Shown: positions 35,827-44,755 of the stretch, piece by piece
Layout: each line of letters begins with the position of its first letter
Numbering within the stretch: position 1 is the stretch's first letter
DNA from: Campylobacter sp. RM16192
GTDB lineage: Bacteria > Campylobacterota > Campylobacteria > Campylobacterales > Campylobacteraceae
Length of the DNA stretch: 64,000 bases
NCBI RefSeq assembly: GCF_004803855.2
Contig: NZ_CP012552.1
Coordinates: 310,001 to 374,000, forward strand
Direction: 5' to 3'
Notes under the pieces: generated by a model
Seen by the model: only the letters and a program-made list of their open reading frames with translations
Databases searched by the model: none
Told to the model about the DNA's origin: nothing
Translations under genes and position numbers: made by a program

Positions 35827-36834
35827 TTATAAATTTGAAATTTTATATTTTCTTTGGAAATTTCTTGATATTAAAACGGCTATTAAATTTATTATAAAAG
35901 TTAGAACAAATAGCGTAATACCAAGAGCAAAAGCGCTTAATGTAAGCGAGTTGTTAAACTCCTGATCGCCGCTTAGAACCTCTACTATCTTAACTGTAAC
36001 AGTAGTCATATCTTCAAGTGGATTTAGGCTTAAATTTACTCTCAAGCTTGCCGCCATCACTACTATCATCGTTTCGCCTAAGGCTCTTGAAATCCCTAAA
36101 AGACATGCTCCTATAATGCCAGGCATCGCGGAAGGAAGCACTACAAAGCAAATACTCTCTTCTTTAGTTAGTCCAAGACTTAAGGCTCCGTATTGAAGCC
36201 TTTTTGGCACCAAAGATATTGAGTCGTCGCAAAGACTTGATATCATAGGTATTATCATTATTCCCATTACTAACCCCGCGCTTAAGGCGTTGTTATAAGA
36301 GGCGTTTAACCCTAGAAAACCTGCTATCTTAACTGTAAGCGGAGCCACAAATATAGCTGCAAAGAAGCCATATACCACACTTGGCACTCCTGCTAAAATT
36401 TCTAAAATAGGCTTTAGAGTAGCTCTTGCCCTCTTGCTTGCATATTGACTTAGATATATTGCACTAAAAATTCCAATCGGAAATGCCGTAATTATCGCAA
36501 TAAGGCTTATATAAAATGTTCCAAAAAATAATCCTACCGAGCCAAACTGACCATCTTTATCCAAAAATGCATCGTGCGGCGCCCAAGTAGTGCCAAACAA
36601 AAAGCCAAAAAAACTCTCTTTGCTAAAAAATTTCATAGCCTCAAGAATGATAGATGACAGTATCATAAATGTCGCTACTATCGTTATCATAGAAGATACA
36701 AACAAAAATGCCACTACAAGCTTTTGAACGCCTCTGTTTTTTAGATTAAACGCCTCTAAATTTAACGAGCTTATCCTATCTTTGTAAAAGTAGTAGATGC
36801 TAAGAGATAGGATAAATAAGATTAGATACAACAA
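35827..36834 (-). CDS. pstC: phosphate ABC transporter permease PstC
   Basis: 335 residues, about seven membrane segments. Core motifs 'AIYLSQYASKRARATLKPILEILAGVPSVVYGFFA' and 'QYGALSLGLTKEESICFVVLPSAMPGIIGA' (ATPase contact loop). Pairs with PstA to form the phosphate channel. 10 bp after pstS. Confidence 0.94.
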   Translation of the reverse strand: MLYLILFILSLSIYYFYKDRISSLNLEAFNLKNRGVQKLVVAFLFVSSMITIVATFMILSSIILEAMKFFSKESFFGFLFGTTWAPHDAFLDKDGQFGSVGLFFGTFYISLIAIITAFPIGIFSAIYLSQYASKRARATLKPILEILAGVPSVVYGFFAAIFVAPLTVKIAGFLGLNASYNNALSAGLVMGIMIIPMISSLCDDSISLVPKRLQYGALSLGLTKEESICFVVLPSAMPGIIGACLLGISRALGETMIVVMAASLRVNLSLNPLEDMTTVTVKIVEVLSGDQEFNNSLTLSAFALGITLFVLTFIINLIAVLISRNFQRKYKISNL

Positions 36835-36844
36835 AATAAATTCC

Positions 36845-37867
36845 TTATTTTAGTATTTCGCTGTTTTTAACCATGTCTTTTGTTAGTTTCGTTGGATTTT
36901 TTACGTTTTCTTGCATTTTTGCAAATAGCTCTTTATTTAATGGAATTAATCCTATGCTTTTTAATACGCCATCATTTCCTATCATCGATTCGCTTACAAA
37001 TAGATCTATAAATTCGCTTATATCTGGATTTGAAGCTTTACTGCTATTTTTTACGTAAAAATATAGGCTTCTTGCAAGCTCATAGCTACCATCGCCTACG
37101 CTATTTTCGTTTGGCGATACCGAGTCTATCGCTACTGCTACGATTTTATCCTTGTTTTCGGCTAAAAATCCGTATCCGAAAATTCCAAAGGCGTTTTTAT
37201 TCTGTGCTAGTTTTGCGATTATTAGGTTGTCGTTTTCACCTGATGGTATATAGACTCCATCGTCTCTAATTTGGCTGTACTTACCGGATTTATAGCCATA
37301 TTCTTTAAATTTTTTTGATGCTTTTTGCATTAGTTGCTCTTCAAAGCTATCTCTAGTTCCAGATGTCGTAGGAGGTCCATAAACTGAAATTTCTTTATTA
37401 GGCAAATTTTTATCTATATCGCTCCATTTTTTATATTGATTTGCTACTAGTTTGCCGTCAATTGGAACCTCTTTTGCAAGTGCTAAGAAAATTTGTTCTT
37501 TTGTTAAATTTAAAGAGCCATTATCTTTGTTTTGAGCGAAAACTATTCCATCGTAACCGATCATATATCCGCTTATATCGTCTATGCCGTTTTTTAGGCA
37601 CTCTTCAAATTCGCTCATCTTCATAGGGCGAGATGCGTTTGAGATATCTATGCCGTTTTTGCCACTAGCCGAACAAAATGCCTTAAATCCGCCTCCTGTC
37701 CCTATGCTTTCAACTATGGGTGCCTTTTTGTTTTTGACGACACTAAATTCTTCAGCCACATAGCTTGAAAATGGAAACACAGTCGAGCTTCCCGCGATTT
37801 TTATCTGATCTGCCAAGGAAGCGGCGCATACTAACGAAGCCAGAATTAAAACCTTTGAAATTTTCAT
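36845..37867 (-). CDS. pstS: periplasmic phosphate-binding protein PstS
   Basis: 340 residues from the ATG at complement 37865-37867, preceded by a strong AAAAAAGGAGAAAAG; the extra codons up to 37891 contain this ribosome-binding site and are not coding. Signal peptide 'MKISKVLILASLVCAASLA'. Phosphate-site motifs 'AGSSTVFPFSSYVAEEF', 'SNASRPMKMSEF' and 'GPPTTSGTRDSFEE'. First gene of pstSCAB, divergent from its probable two-component regulator. Confidence 0.96.
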   Translation of the reverse strand: MKISKVLILASLVCAASLADQIKIAGSSTVFPFSSYVAEEFSVVKNKKAPIVESIGTGGGFKAFCSASGKNGIDISNASRPMKMSEFEECLKNGIDDISGYMIGYDGIVFAQNKDNGSLNLTKEQIFLALAKEVPIDGKLVANQYKKWSDIDKNLPNKEISVYGPPTTSGTRDSFEEQLMQKASKKFKEYGYKSGKYSQIRDDGVYIPSGENDNLIIAKLAQNKNAFGIFGYGFLAENKDKIVAVAIDSVSPNENSVGDGSYELARSLYFYVKNSSKASNPDISEFIDLFVSESMIGNDGVLKSIGLIPLNKELFAKMQENVKNPTKLTKDMVKNSEILK

Positions 37868-37913
37868 CTTTTCTCCTTTTTTGATTTTCATGGCAGAAGT
37901 GTAAAATTTTTTG

Positions 37914-37929
37914 GAAACTTTTAAGAAAC
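37914..37929 (-). promoter_or_regulatory. candidate Pho box of pstS
   Basis: On the minus strand two GTTTC pentamers (37929-37925 and 37918-37914) repeat with an 11-bp period, one DNA turn, in the divergent interval between pstS and the response regulator. This fits the tandem repeat form of PhoB/PhosR-type sites. Confidence 0.5.
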
Positions 37930-37997
37930 ATTTTGAGATTGATTTGTTTTTGAGAATTTTGTAATATAATTTTTCAACTTTTTAAATAGAGGTAAGG

Positions 37998-38654
37998 GTG
38001 TCCGCACTAATAGTAATAATTGATGACGAAGAGGATTTGGCCGAGCTTTTAGAATACAATCTCTCAAAAGAGGGGTTTGAAACTGTCGGGTTTTGTAATG
38101 TATTAAAGGTAGAGCAATTTTTAGAAGAAGAGGAGCCTGATCTGCTTATAGTAGATAGAAATTTGATCTATGCAGAGGGTGCACAGTTTGTCAAATCTTT
38201 GCGCTCTAAAGGCTTTAATACCCCTGTTATTTTTTTAAGTGCAAAGGATAGTAAAGAGGATAGACTTCAAGGCTTTGAAGCAGGTGGAGACGACTATATT
38301 ACAAAGCCATTTGACATGGATGATTTGATTGCAAGGGTAAAGGCGGTTTTAAAACGCACCAAAAAACAGTCTAATATTTTAAAATTTAAAGATATTTTAG
38401 TGAATAACGAATCAAAGCAGGTTTTTATAAACGATCAAGAGGTAAGTTTAACAAAGCTTGAGATCAATTTGCTAACTGAGTTTATAATAAATAAAAATAT
38501 AGTTTTAAGCAGAGATTATTTATGGGATAAAATTTGGGGCAGTGAGTATATGAGCGAAAAGACTTTAAATATAGCTGTAAAAAGGCTAAGGCAAAAGCTT
38601 GGAAATAGCGATTATATAGTCTCAGTTAGATCTCAAGGCTATAAGATATGCTAA
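37998..38654 (+). CDS. PhoB-like (PhosR-type) phosphate response regulator
   Basis: 218 residues from GTG 37998 with GAGGTAAGG just before. Receiver domain: acidic pair Asp9/Asp10, phospho-Asp53 in 'LLIVDRN', Lys near 104 in 'YITKPFD'. OmpR-type winged helix at the C-terminus ('LTKLEINLLTEF', 'TLNIAVKRLRQKLG', 'VRSQGYKI'). Overlaps the kinase gene by 7 bp. Divergence from pstS and the GTTTC repeats between them support phosphate control. Confidence 0.88.
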   Translation: MSALIVIIDDEEDLAELLEYNLSKEGFETVGFCNVLKVEQFLEEEEPDLLIVDRNLIYAEGAQFVKSLRSKGFNTPVIFLSAKDSKEDRLQGFEAGGDDYITKPFDMDDLIARVKAVLKRTKKQSNILKFKDILVNNESKQVFINDQEVSLTKLEINLLTEFIINKNIVLSRDYLWDKIWGSEYMSEKTLNIAVKRLRQKLGNSDYIVSVRSQGYKIC

Positions 38655-39628
38655 TAAAATTTCTGATGTTTTTGGTGATATTTACTATCTCTATTTTTGT
38701 CATGAAATTTATCTCAAATATTTTGATAGCAGGATTTATAATAGCTTTTTTGACTGTTTTTATATTCTATTTTTTAATAAAAAAAGATGCTAAAAGATTA
38801 AAATTTCAGATAGAAAATTTAAAAAATCCTAGCTTTACACAAAGTGATGAAGCTATGTTTTTTGATGAGAATTTAAGTTTGCAAAATAGTCTTAGCGAGC
38901 TCTCGTCTGATATTAGAGAGGTATCAAAAAAATACATTAAAAAATCCGCCAAAATAAAACTACGAAATACTCAGCTTCAAGGCATTTTAAGCTCAATTTC
39001 GCATGAGTTTAAAAATCCGGTAGCAGTAATTCAAGCATCAAGTCATACTTTAATGAATGATAAAAATCTAAGCGATGAATTGAGGTCTAAATTTATAGAA
39101 AAAATCACTAAAAATTCTCAAAGAATAGTAAATTTAATAGATAGACTAAATCTAAGATCCGCAGATTCTTTGTCTTTAAAAAAGACAAATTTTAATCTTT
39201 ATAACCTTGCTTTAGGCGCCAAAAATGAGCTTTTGGAAAAGTATAAAGACAGGGAGATAGATATAGAAAATAATGAAATTCAGATATTTGCGGATGAGGC
39301 TTTAATAAAACAGGTTTTAGTAAATTTGATAGAAAATGCGCTTAAATACTCAAACGATAAGATAGAAATTTGTTTTCATGACAGCTCTATTTTGATAAAG
39401 GATAGAGGTGCAGGAATCGAGCAAAAAGATATAAGGCTAATAACTAAAAAATATTTTAAAGTTAAAAACAATATTCAGACAAACTCTTTTGGCTTGGGGC
39501 TTTATATCTCAAAGCAAATTTTAAAGATGCACGGATTTGAGTTTATAATTAGAAGCGAGTTAAATAAAGGCTCTGTTTTTGGCTTTAGATATCTAACAGA
39601 TAGCGCCAACAAGGAAGATGATGAGTGA
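38648..39628 (+). CDS. phosphate-type sensor histidine kinase
   Basis: 326 residues: two adjacent membrane helices at the N-terminus (about 3-45) with almost no periplasmic loop, so it probably senses through PstSCAB rather than a ligand. The dimerisation helix has His119 in 'SSISHEFKNPVAVIQ'. The ATP-binding domain includes the N box 'NLIENALKYSND', G1 'IKDRGAGIEQKD' and G2 'SFGLGLYISKQI'. Cotranscribed with the regulator (7-bp overlap) and with pgeF (11-bp overlap). Confidence 0.9.
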   Translation: MLIKFLMFLVIFTISIFVMKFISNILIAGFIIAFLTVFIFYFLIKKDAKRLKFQIENLKNPSFTQSDEAMFFDENLSLQNSLSELSSDIREVSKKYIKKSAKIKLRNTQLQGILSSISHEFKNPVAVIQASSHTLMNDKNLSDELRSKFIEKITKNSQRIVNLIDRLNLRSADSLSLKKTNFNLYNLALGAKNELLEKYKDREIDIENNEIQIFADEALIKQVLVNLIENALKYSNDKIEICFHDSSILIKDRGAGIEQKDIRLITKKYFKVKNNIQTNSFGLGLYISKQILKMHGFEFIIRSELNKGSVFGFRYLTDSANKEDDE

Positions 39629-40319
39629 AATTTTACTTGATGACGGAAAATTTTTAGTAGGATTTAGCGATAGATTTGGCGGAGCTAGCACCGGAGCTTA
39701 TGAGAGCTTAAATTTGGGCGATCATGTTGGAGATGAGGCTAAAAACGTAACTAAAAATAGAGAAATTTTAGCTAAATATCTTGGCGTAGAAGCAAAAAAT
39801 CTAAAATTTATGCGCCAAATTCACTCAAACCGCGTAGAGATAATTAGAAATTTAGACGATGAGATAGCGCCATGTGATGGCATAATCACAAATTTAAAAT
39901 GCGTTGCGCTTTGCGTTTTGGTGGCTGACTGCTCGCCTATTTTGATTGTCGATGAAGTGTGCGAGGCTGTAGCTGCCATACACGCCGGAAGAGCTGGAGT
40001 AGTGGGGCAAATTTGCACAAATGCAGTTAATAAAATGAAAAGAGAATTTAGCTCTAAAACGCAAGATCTTAAAGTCTTTGTTGGGCCAAATATCAAAGGC
40101 GGCTGCTATGAGATAGGTGAGCTTGATCTTGGCAAGTTTAACAGATATAAAAATAACGGAAAATTCGATATCAATGCAGCTTTAAATGATGAATTTGAAT
40201 TGCTGGGTGTTAAAGATATAAAATTTGATCCAATTTGCACTCATTGTGATACTAGATATTTCTCATACCGAAGAGACAAGAAAACAGGCCGATTTGCAGG
40301 CTTTGTAATGATGAGATAG
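39618..40319 (+). CDS. pgeF: YfiH-family purine nucleoside phosphorylase/peptidoglycan editing factor PgeF
   Basis: 233 residues of the multicopper-oxidase-like 'laccase domain' family. Zinc/active-site pattern: His in 'MRQIHSNRV', 'VADCSPILI' (Cys), 'AAIHAGRAGVVGQI' (His), and the C-terminal 'CTHCDTRYFSYRRDKKTGR'. Family members have been shown to act as purine nucleoside phosphorylase/adenosine deaminase and to police peptidoglycan precursor makeup. Starts at ATG 39618 or the adjacent 39621, inside the kinase's last codons. Confidence 0.93.
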   Translation: MMSEILLDDGKFLVGFSDRFGGASTGAYESLNLGDHVGDEAKNVTKNREILAKYLGVEAKNLKFMRQIHSNRVEIIRNLDDEIAPCDGIITNLKCVALCVLVADCSPILIVDEVCEAVAAIHAGRAGVVGQICTNAVNKMKREFSSKTQDLKVFVGPNIKGGCYEIGELDLGKFNRYKNNGKFDINAALNDEFELLGVKDIKFDPICTHCDTRYFSYRRDKKTGRFAGFVMMR

Positions 40320-40399
40320 CCTATATTATCCAAAAGATTTATTTCTTTACAAATACAAACAGATAGCATTTAATATTTGATTTTAATTATCACTTATGA

Positions 40400-40405
40400 T
40401 ATAAT
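40400..40405 (+). promoter_or_regulatory. -10 box of the DUF4198 gene
   Basis: TATAAT 36 bp before the ATG at 40441, with AAGGAG as ribosome-binding site. Confidence 0.5.
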
Positions 40406-40440
40406 CCACCCGACCAATCAATTTTAACAAGGAGATAGTA

Positions 40441-41196
40441 ATGAAGAAGATATTAACTTCTTTAGTCGTAGCAGGCGTTTTAAGCGGTGCTTTTGCACAT
40501 GATTTTTGGGTAACGGGCAAAAATGCGGACAAATTTGGCGCAGATATAGGTTATGGACACGGATTTCCTATGCCTGAAAAGATCGAAGATAAGCGCGTAG
40601 GATTATTTGAGCCGCTATATATCGTGGATAAAACAGGTTCTAAAACCGTTCTTAAGCAAGTTGGCGAAAACTATCACTATGAAGGCGAAAAGCTCAAAAA
40701 AGGCTCTTATGTGCTAGCGGGCGACTATAAACCTACATTTTGGTCAAAAGATAAAGACGGAAAGTGGCATCAAGACGGACATAAAGAGAATGTAAAAAAT
40801 GTCGAGTCTTGCGGATTTTACGCTAGAACGGCGAAAAGCATAATCGTAGAAGGCGATCAAGTAGAGGACTTCATCTACAAGCCGATAGGTCAGATCACAG
40901 AGATCGTGCCGCTAAGCGATGTTACGAAGATCAAGGTTAATACTCCTTTTAAATTGCAATTTTTCGCTAACGGCAAACCTGCGAAAGTGGCTAAAGTTAC
41001 TGGAGTGATCGAGGGATTTCCTGAGGGTAAATATACATTTTTTGGCACGACCGACCTTCAAGGCGTGATCGAAGTTATAGCTATCAAAGAAGGAAATTGG
41101 CTATTTCAAGCCAAGCACGAGACAGCTTACGCAGATCCTAAAAAATGTGACAAAGAAGAGCTTGACGCTAGCCTTGTAATAAAAGTAAATAAATAA
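40441..41196 (+). CDS. periplasmic DUF4198-family protein (NikK-like)
   Basis: 251 residues with a signal peptide 'MKKILTSLVVAGVLSGAFA' cleaved just before 'HDFWV'. The mature N-terminal His of 'AHDFW' is typical of DUF4198 proteins, which accompany nickel and cobalt transporters and may bind metal through it. Beta-rich C-terminal domain. Single gene with its own promoter and terminator; a second DUF4198 gene lies near feoB. Confidence 0.85.
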   Translation: MKKILTSLVVAGVLSGAFAHDFWVTGKNADKFGADIGYGHGFPMPEKIEDKRVGLFEPLYIVDKTGSKTVLKQVGENYHYEGEKLKKGSYVLAGDYKPTFWSKDKDGKWHQDGHKENVKNVESCGFYARTAKSIIVEGDQVEDFIYKPIGQITEIVPLSDVTKIKVNTPFKLQFFANGKPAKVAKVTGVIEGFPEGKYTFFGTTDLQGVIEVIAIKEGNWLFQAKHETAYADPKKCDKEELDASLVIKVNK

Positions 41197-41206
41197 TCTT
41201 CATTAC

Positions 41207-41235
41207 CGATCGGACCAGCTCCGATCGCTTCTTTT
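41207..41235 (+). terminator. rho-independent terminator
   Basis: Perfect 8-bp stem CGATCGGA / TCCGATCG with a 5-nt loop and the T-rich CTTCTTTTATC tail, 10 bp after the DUF4198 gene stop. Confidence 0.85.
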
Positions 41236-41265
41236 ATCTCCTTTGATAATTCAGTTTTATTGTCC

Positions 41266-41271
41266 TATAAT
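41266..41271 (+). promoter_or_regulatory. -10 box of the 41300 gene
   Basis: TATAAT 29 bp before the ATG, after a T-rich stretch. Confidence 0.45.
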
Positions 41272-41299
41272 TGTATTTTGATTCTTTTTAGGAGCCGAT

Positions 41300-41515
41300 A
41301 TGGGATATGAAGAGTTTAAAATTAAAGATTTAAGAGTAGCCAAAATAGTGCAAAACGCTAAAAAATTTGGCGAAATAAGATTGCAAAATGAAGCTTTAGT
41401 AAAAGAATTATTAAGTTTAAAACAAATTTCACTAGACAAACAAGAGCGAGATGAAATCGAGCGAATTTTTGTAAATTTAATGAAAATTGAAGAGGAAGTG
41501 CAGTTAAGTAGTTAA
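41300..41515 (+). CDS. small conserved-looking hypothetical protein
   Basis: 71 residues, charged, helical, with Leu/Ile heptad-like spacing in 'LQNEALVKELLSLKQISLDK'. Ribosome-binding site AGGAG at 41290-41294. No signal peptide. Lies 34 bp before iadA and shares its direction, so the two may be cotranscribed. Function unknown. Confidence 0.65.
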   Translation: MGYEEFKIKDLRVAKIVQNAKKFGEIRLQNEALVKELLSLKQISLDKQERDEIERIFVNLMKIEEEVQLSS

Positions 41516-41549
41516 AGATTTTTAAATCAAATTTATTTAAGGAGAGAGG

Positions 41550-42689
41550 ATGCTATTACTTAAAAATGCGGATTTATACACTCCAGAGCATGTGGGACAG
41601 AGTGATGTTTTAGTTGGAGGAGGTAAAATTTTAGCCATTGGCAAAGATCTTGATTTTAAGTGCGAAGGCCTTGAAGTTTATGACTTGGAGGGCAAGGTTT
41701 TAACTCCTGGACTTATCGATCAGCATGTGCATATCACGGGCGGTGGCGGAGAGGCGGGATATCACTCAAGAACGCCTGAGATTAAGCTAACTGACATTAT
41801 AAAATATGGAACTACTACTGTGGTCGGAACTCTTGGTACAGATGGGTGCACAAGAAGCTTAGAAAATCTTTATTCTAAAGCAAAAGCTCTTGAATTTGAG
41901 GGAATTTCAACTTTTATTCACACCGGCTCTTATGCTACTCCAAGCGTAACTTTTACAGGCAGTATTACAAAGGATTTAGTGCTAATAGATAAGGTTATCG
42001 GCTGTAAAGTGGCAATGTCTGATAACCGCAGTAGCTATCCAAGTGATGCGGAGTTGATTAAAATGCTATCTCAGATTAGAATCGGTGGAATGATATCTAA
42101 GAAAGGTGGAATTTTACATATGCATATGGGTGGCTTAAAGACAAAGCTTGACTTTGTATTTAGAATTTTAAACGATCATACCTTCCCGATAAATTATTTT
42201 TCACCTACGCATTGCGCTAGAACGAAGGACTTATTTGAAGAGTGTTTGGCTTTTCAAAAAATGGGTGGATTTATCGACATTACAACTGGAGGAAGTCAGT
42301 TCGCTCCTCTTGATGAAGTCATAGCTTATGGAATTGAAAACGGGTTAAATTTAAATCTAATTTCAATGAGTTCGGATGGAAACGGAAGCGTGCCGAGATT
42401 TGATGAAAATGGAGCTTTAGTAGGCTATGGGTGTGCTAGTTGTAAATCAAATTTAGATGTTTTACAAGCTGTTGTTAGAAATAAGGTTTTAAACATATCT
42501 CAAGCCGTATCTTTAATGGGTAAAAATGTGGCGAAATTCCTAAATTTAAATGGCAAGGGTGAGATAAAAGTAGGCAATGATGCCGATTTTGCAGCATTTG
42601 ACAACAATATGAACCTATATGACGTAATTGCTAAAGGTGAGCTTTGTATGAAGAATAACGAGATTTGTAAAAAAGGATTTTTTGAATAA
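41550..42689 (+). CDS. iadA: beta-aspartyl (isoaspartyl) dipeptidase IadA
   Basis: Dinuclear zinc amidohydrolase that clears isoaspartyl dipeptides from damaged proteins. 379 residues: 'LTPGLIDQHVHITGGGGEAG' (HxH metal ligands), 'YGTTTVVGTLGTDG', Lys153 in 'VIGCKVAMSD' as probable carboxylated bridging lysine, His in 'ILHMHMGG' and 'FSPTHCAR', and the catalytic Asp in 'SMSSDGNGSVPRFD'. Aspartate release suits an amino-acid-using Campylobacter. Confidence 0.94.
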   Translation: MLLLKNADLYTPEHVGQSDVLVGGGKILAIGKDLDFKCEGLEVYDLEGKVLTPGLIDQHVHITGGGGEAGYHSRTPEIKLTDIIKYGTTTVVGTLGTDGCTRSLENLYSKAKALEFEGISTFIHTGSYATPSVTFTGSITKDLVLIDKVIGCKVAMSDNRSSYPSDAELIKMLSQIRIGGMISKKGGILHMHMGGLKTKLDFVFRILNDHTFPINYFSPTHCARTKDLFEECLAFQKMGGFIDITTGGSQFAPLDEVIAYGIENGLNLNLISMSSDGNGSVPRFDENGALVGYGCASCKSNLDVLQAVVRNKVLNISQAVSLMGKNVAKFLNLNGKGEIKVGNDADFAAFDNNMNLYDVIAKGELCMKNNEICKKGFFE

Positions 42690-42760
42690 ATTCGAATAAA
42701 ATTTGGCTTGGATTGACTGGCGTAAAAATTAAATTTAGTTTAAATTTATAAATTTTTCAG

Positions 42761-42766
42761 TATAAT
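42761..42766 (+). promoter_or_regulatory. -10 box of rpsB-tsf
   Basis: TATAAT followed by CC and a likely start near 42773, leaving an mRNA leader of about 110 nt before the rpsB ATG. Confidence 0.6.
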
Positions 42767-42783
42767 CCAAGCTTCAATTCACA

Positions 42784-42839
42784 CACACCAATCCTAAAAT
42801 TTGGTTGCGACAGGTGCAAATTTGTCGTTAATGGGTGTG
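42784..42839 (+). promoter_or_regulatory. structured leader upstream of rpsB
   Basis: CACACC (42784-42789) can pair with GGTGTG (42834-42839), enclosing GCGACA (42807-42812) / TGTCGT (42823-42828). This nested two-stem leader resembles the autoregulatory S2-binding leaders known for rpsB in other bacteria. Structure only inferred by eye. Confidence 0.45.
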
Positions 42840-42885
42840 GAGGAGAAACCTAAATTTCGCGCAAAGGCGCACAAGGAGAAAACTC

Positions 42886-43689
42886 ATGGTAACAATGAGA
42901 GATTTATTGGAGTGTGGCGTTCACTTCGGACACCAAACTCGCAGATGGAACCCAAAGATGAAAAAATTCATTTTTGGAGAGAGAAAAGGTATCTACATCA
43001 TAGATCTACAAAAAACTATCCGTTACTTCCGCTACACTTACAACATAGTTCGTGATGCAGCGGCAGAGGGCAAGACTATCCTTTTTGTAGGAACTAAAAA
43101 GCAAGCCGGTCAAACAGTTGGCGAATATGCTGAAAAATGCGGTATGCCATACGTAAATCATCGCTGGCTAGGCGGTATGATGACAAACTTCGGAACTATC
43201 CGCCAATCAATCCGCAAGCTTGAAGTTATCGAAGCTATGGAAGAGGATGGATCTATCAATCTTCTAACCAAAAAAGAAGCTTTGATGCTAACAAGAAAAA
43301 AAGAGAAGTTACTAGCTTATCTTGGCGGTATCAGAAATATGAAAAGCATACCTGATATGATTTTTGTAATCGACACAGTTAAAGAAAAAATCGCTGTTCA
43401 AGAAGCAAATAGACTAAAAATCCCAGTTGTTGCACCAATCGATACAAACTGCGATCCTGACGTAATTGACTATCCAATCCCTGGAAATGACGATGCTATC
43501 CGCTCAGTTCAACTATTTTGCCAAGAGATGGCCGAGGCTATCATCGAGGGACGTTCACAACTTGAAAAAGATGGCGGCGTAGCAGAAGATGGTTCAGAGC
43601 AAGTAACTCAAGATGAAAAAGATGCTGTATTGGAAGAGGCTCTTAATGAAGATGACTTCTCTGATGAATTTGGCGAGGACGAAGAGTAA
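42886..43689 (+). CDS. rpsB: 30S ribosomal protein S2
   Basis: Ribosomal protein S2, 267 residues from ATG 42886 behind AAGGAGAA. Begins '[21 protein letters not shown]', with '[20 protein letters not shown]' and '[14 protein letters not shown]' typical of the family. The C-terminus is an acidic tail (about residues 227-267). The longer frame back to 42835 is leader sequence. Overlaps tsf by one base. Confidence 0.98.
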   Translation: MVTMRDLLECGVHFGHQTRRWNPKMKKFIFGERKGIYIIDLQKTIRYFRYTYNIVRDAAAEGKTILFVGTKKQAGQTVGEYAEKCGMPYVNHRWLGGMMTNFGTIRQSIRKLEVIEAMEEDGSINLLTKKEALMLTRKKEKLLAYLGGIRNMKSIPDMIFVIDTVKEKIAVQEANRLKIPVVAPIDTNCDPDVIDYPIPGNDDAIRSVQLFCQEMAEAIIEGRSQLEKDGGVAEDGSEQVTQDEKDAVLEEALNEDDFSDEFGEDEE

Positions 43690-44753
43690 TGGAAATCACT
43701 GCACAGATGGTAAAAGAGCTCCGTGAATCTACCGGAGCAGGAATGATGGATTGTAAAAAAGCTTTAGCCGAAGCTAATGGTGATATGGAAAAAGCTGTAG
43801 ATATACTTCGCGAAAAGGGTCTTGGTCAGGCTGCGAAAAAGGCTGACAGACTAGCTAGCGAAGGACTTGTTAGCGTAGTGGTATGCGATCACTGCAAAAC
43901 CGCTACTATAAGCGAGATAAACTCAGAGACAGACTTTGTCGCTAAAAACGCGCAGTTTCAAGCTCTTACAAAAGATACAACAGCTCATATTCAAACAAAT
44001 TCAATACAAGATGTTGAGAGCTTAAATGTAAGTGTGATAAATGGCGTAAAATTTGAGGATTATTTCAAAAACCAAATCGCAACAATAGGCGAAAATTTAG
44101 TTGTTCGCCGCTTTGAGACTATTAAGGCTGATGATAAGGGCGTAGTAAACGGATATGTTCACTCAAACGGACGTGTAGGCGTACTAATCGGTGCTGCTTG
44201 CGAGAGTGCTGAGATAGCGAAAAAGGCAGAAGATTTCATAAGAAATTTATGTATGCATGCTGCTGCCATGAAGCCTCAAGTTATAAGCTATAAAGACCTT
44301 GATAAAGATTTTGTAGAGAAAGAATTTATAGCTCTTAAAGCCGAGCTTGAAAAAGATAACGAAGAGCTAGTTCGCCTTGGTAAACCGCTTCATCACATTC
44401 CAAGCTATGCAAGCAGATTGCAACTTACAGATGATGTTATGGCAAAAGCTGAAAATGCGATAAAAGAAGAGCTAAAAGCAGAAGGTAAACCTGAGAAAAT
44501 TTGGGACAAAATCATACCTGGCAAGATTGAGAGATTTTATGCTGATAACACAGTCTTAGATCAGCGCTTAACACTTCTTGGTCAGTTTTATGTAATGGAT
44601 GATAAGAAAACCGTAGAGCAAGTAATCGCTGAAAAATCTAAAGAGCTTGGCGGTAAGATAGAGATAGTTAAATATGTTCGGTTCGAGCTTGGCGAAGGAC
44701 TTGAAAAGAAAAATGAGGATTTTGCAGCAGAAGTTGCGGCACAAATCGGCTAA
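43689..44753 (+). CDS. tsf: translation elongation factor Ts
   Basis: Guanine nucleotide exchange factor for EF-Tu. 354 residues. N-terminal UBA-like domain with 'ELRESTGAGMMDCKKALAEA'; EF-Tu contact core 'INSETDFVAKNAQF'; a 'GVNGYVHSNGRVGVLI' repeat. Translationally coupled to rpsB. Longer than E. coli EF-Ts, as usual for Campylobacterota. Confidence 0.97.
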   Translation: MEITAQMVKELRESTGAGMMDCKKALAEANGDMEKAVDILREKGLGQAAKKADRLASEGLVSVVVCDHCKTATISEINSETDFVAKNAQFQALTKDTTAHIQTNSIQDVESLNVSVINGVKFEDYFKNQIATIGENLVVRRFETIKADDKGVVNGYVHSNGRVGVLIGAACESAEIAKKAEDFIRNLCMHAAAMKPQVISYKDLDKDFVEKEFIALKAELEKDNEELVRLGKPLHHIPSYASRLQLTDDVMAKAENAIKEELKAEGKPEKIWDKIIPGKIERFYADNTVLDQRLTLLGQFYVMDDKKTVEQVIAEKSKELGGKIEIVKYVRFELGEGLEKKNEDFAAEVAAQIG

Positions 44754-44755
44754 AA

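Noticed and set aside
42801-43055. An 84-codon frame in the rpsB leader and start
   Set aside because: It overlaps rpsB in another frame and the structured leader; no family resemblance.
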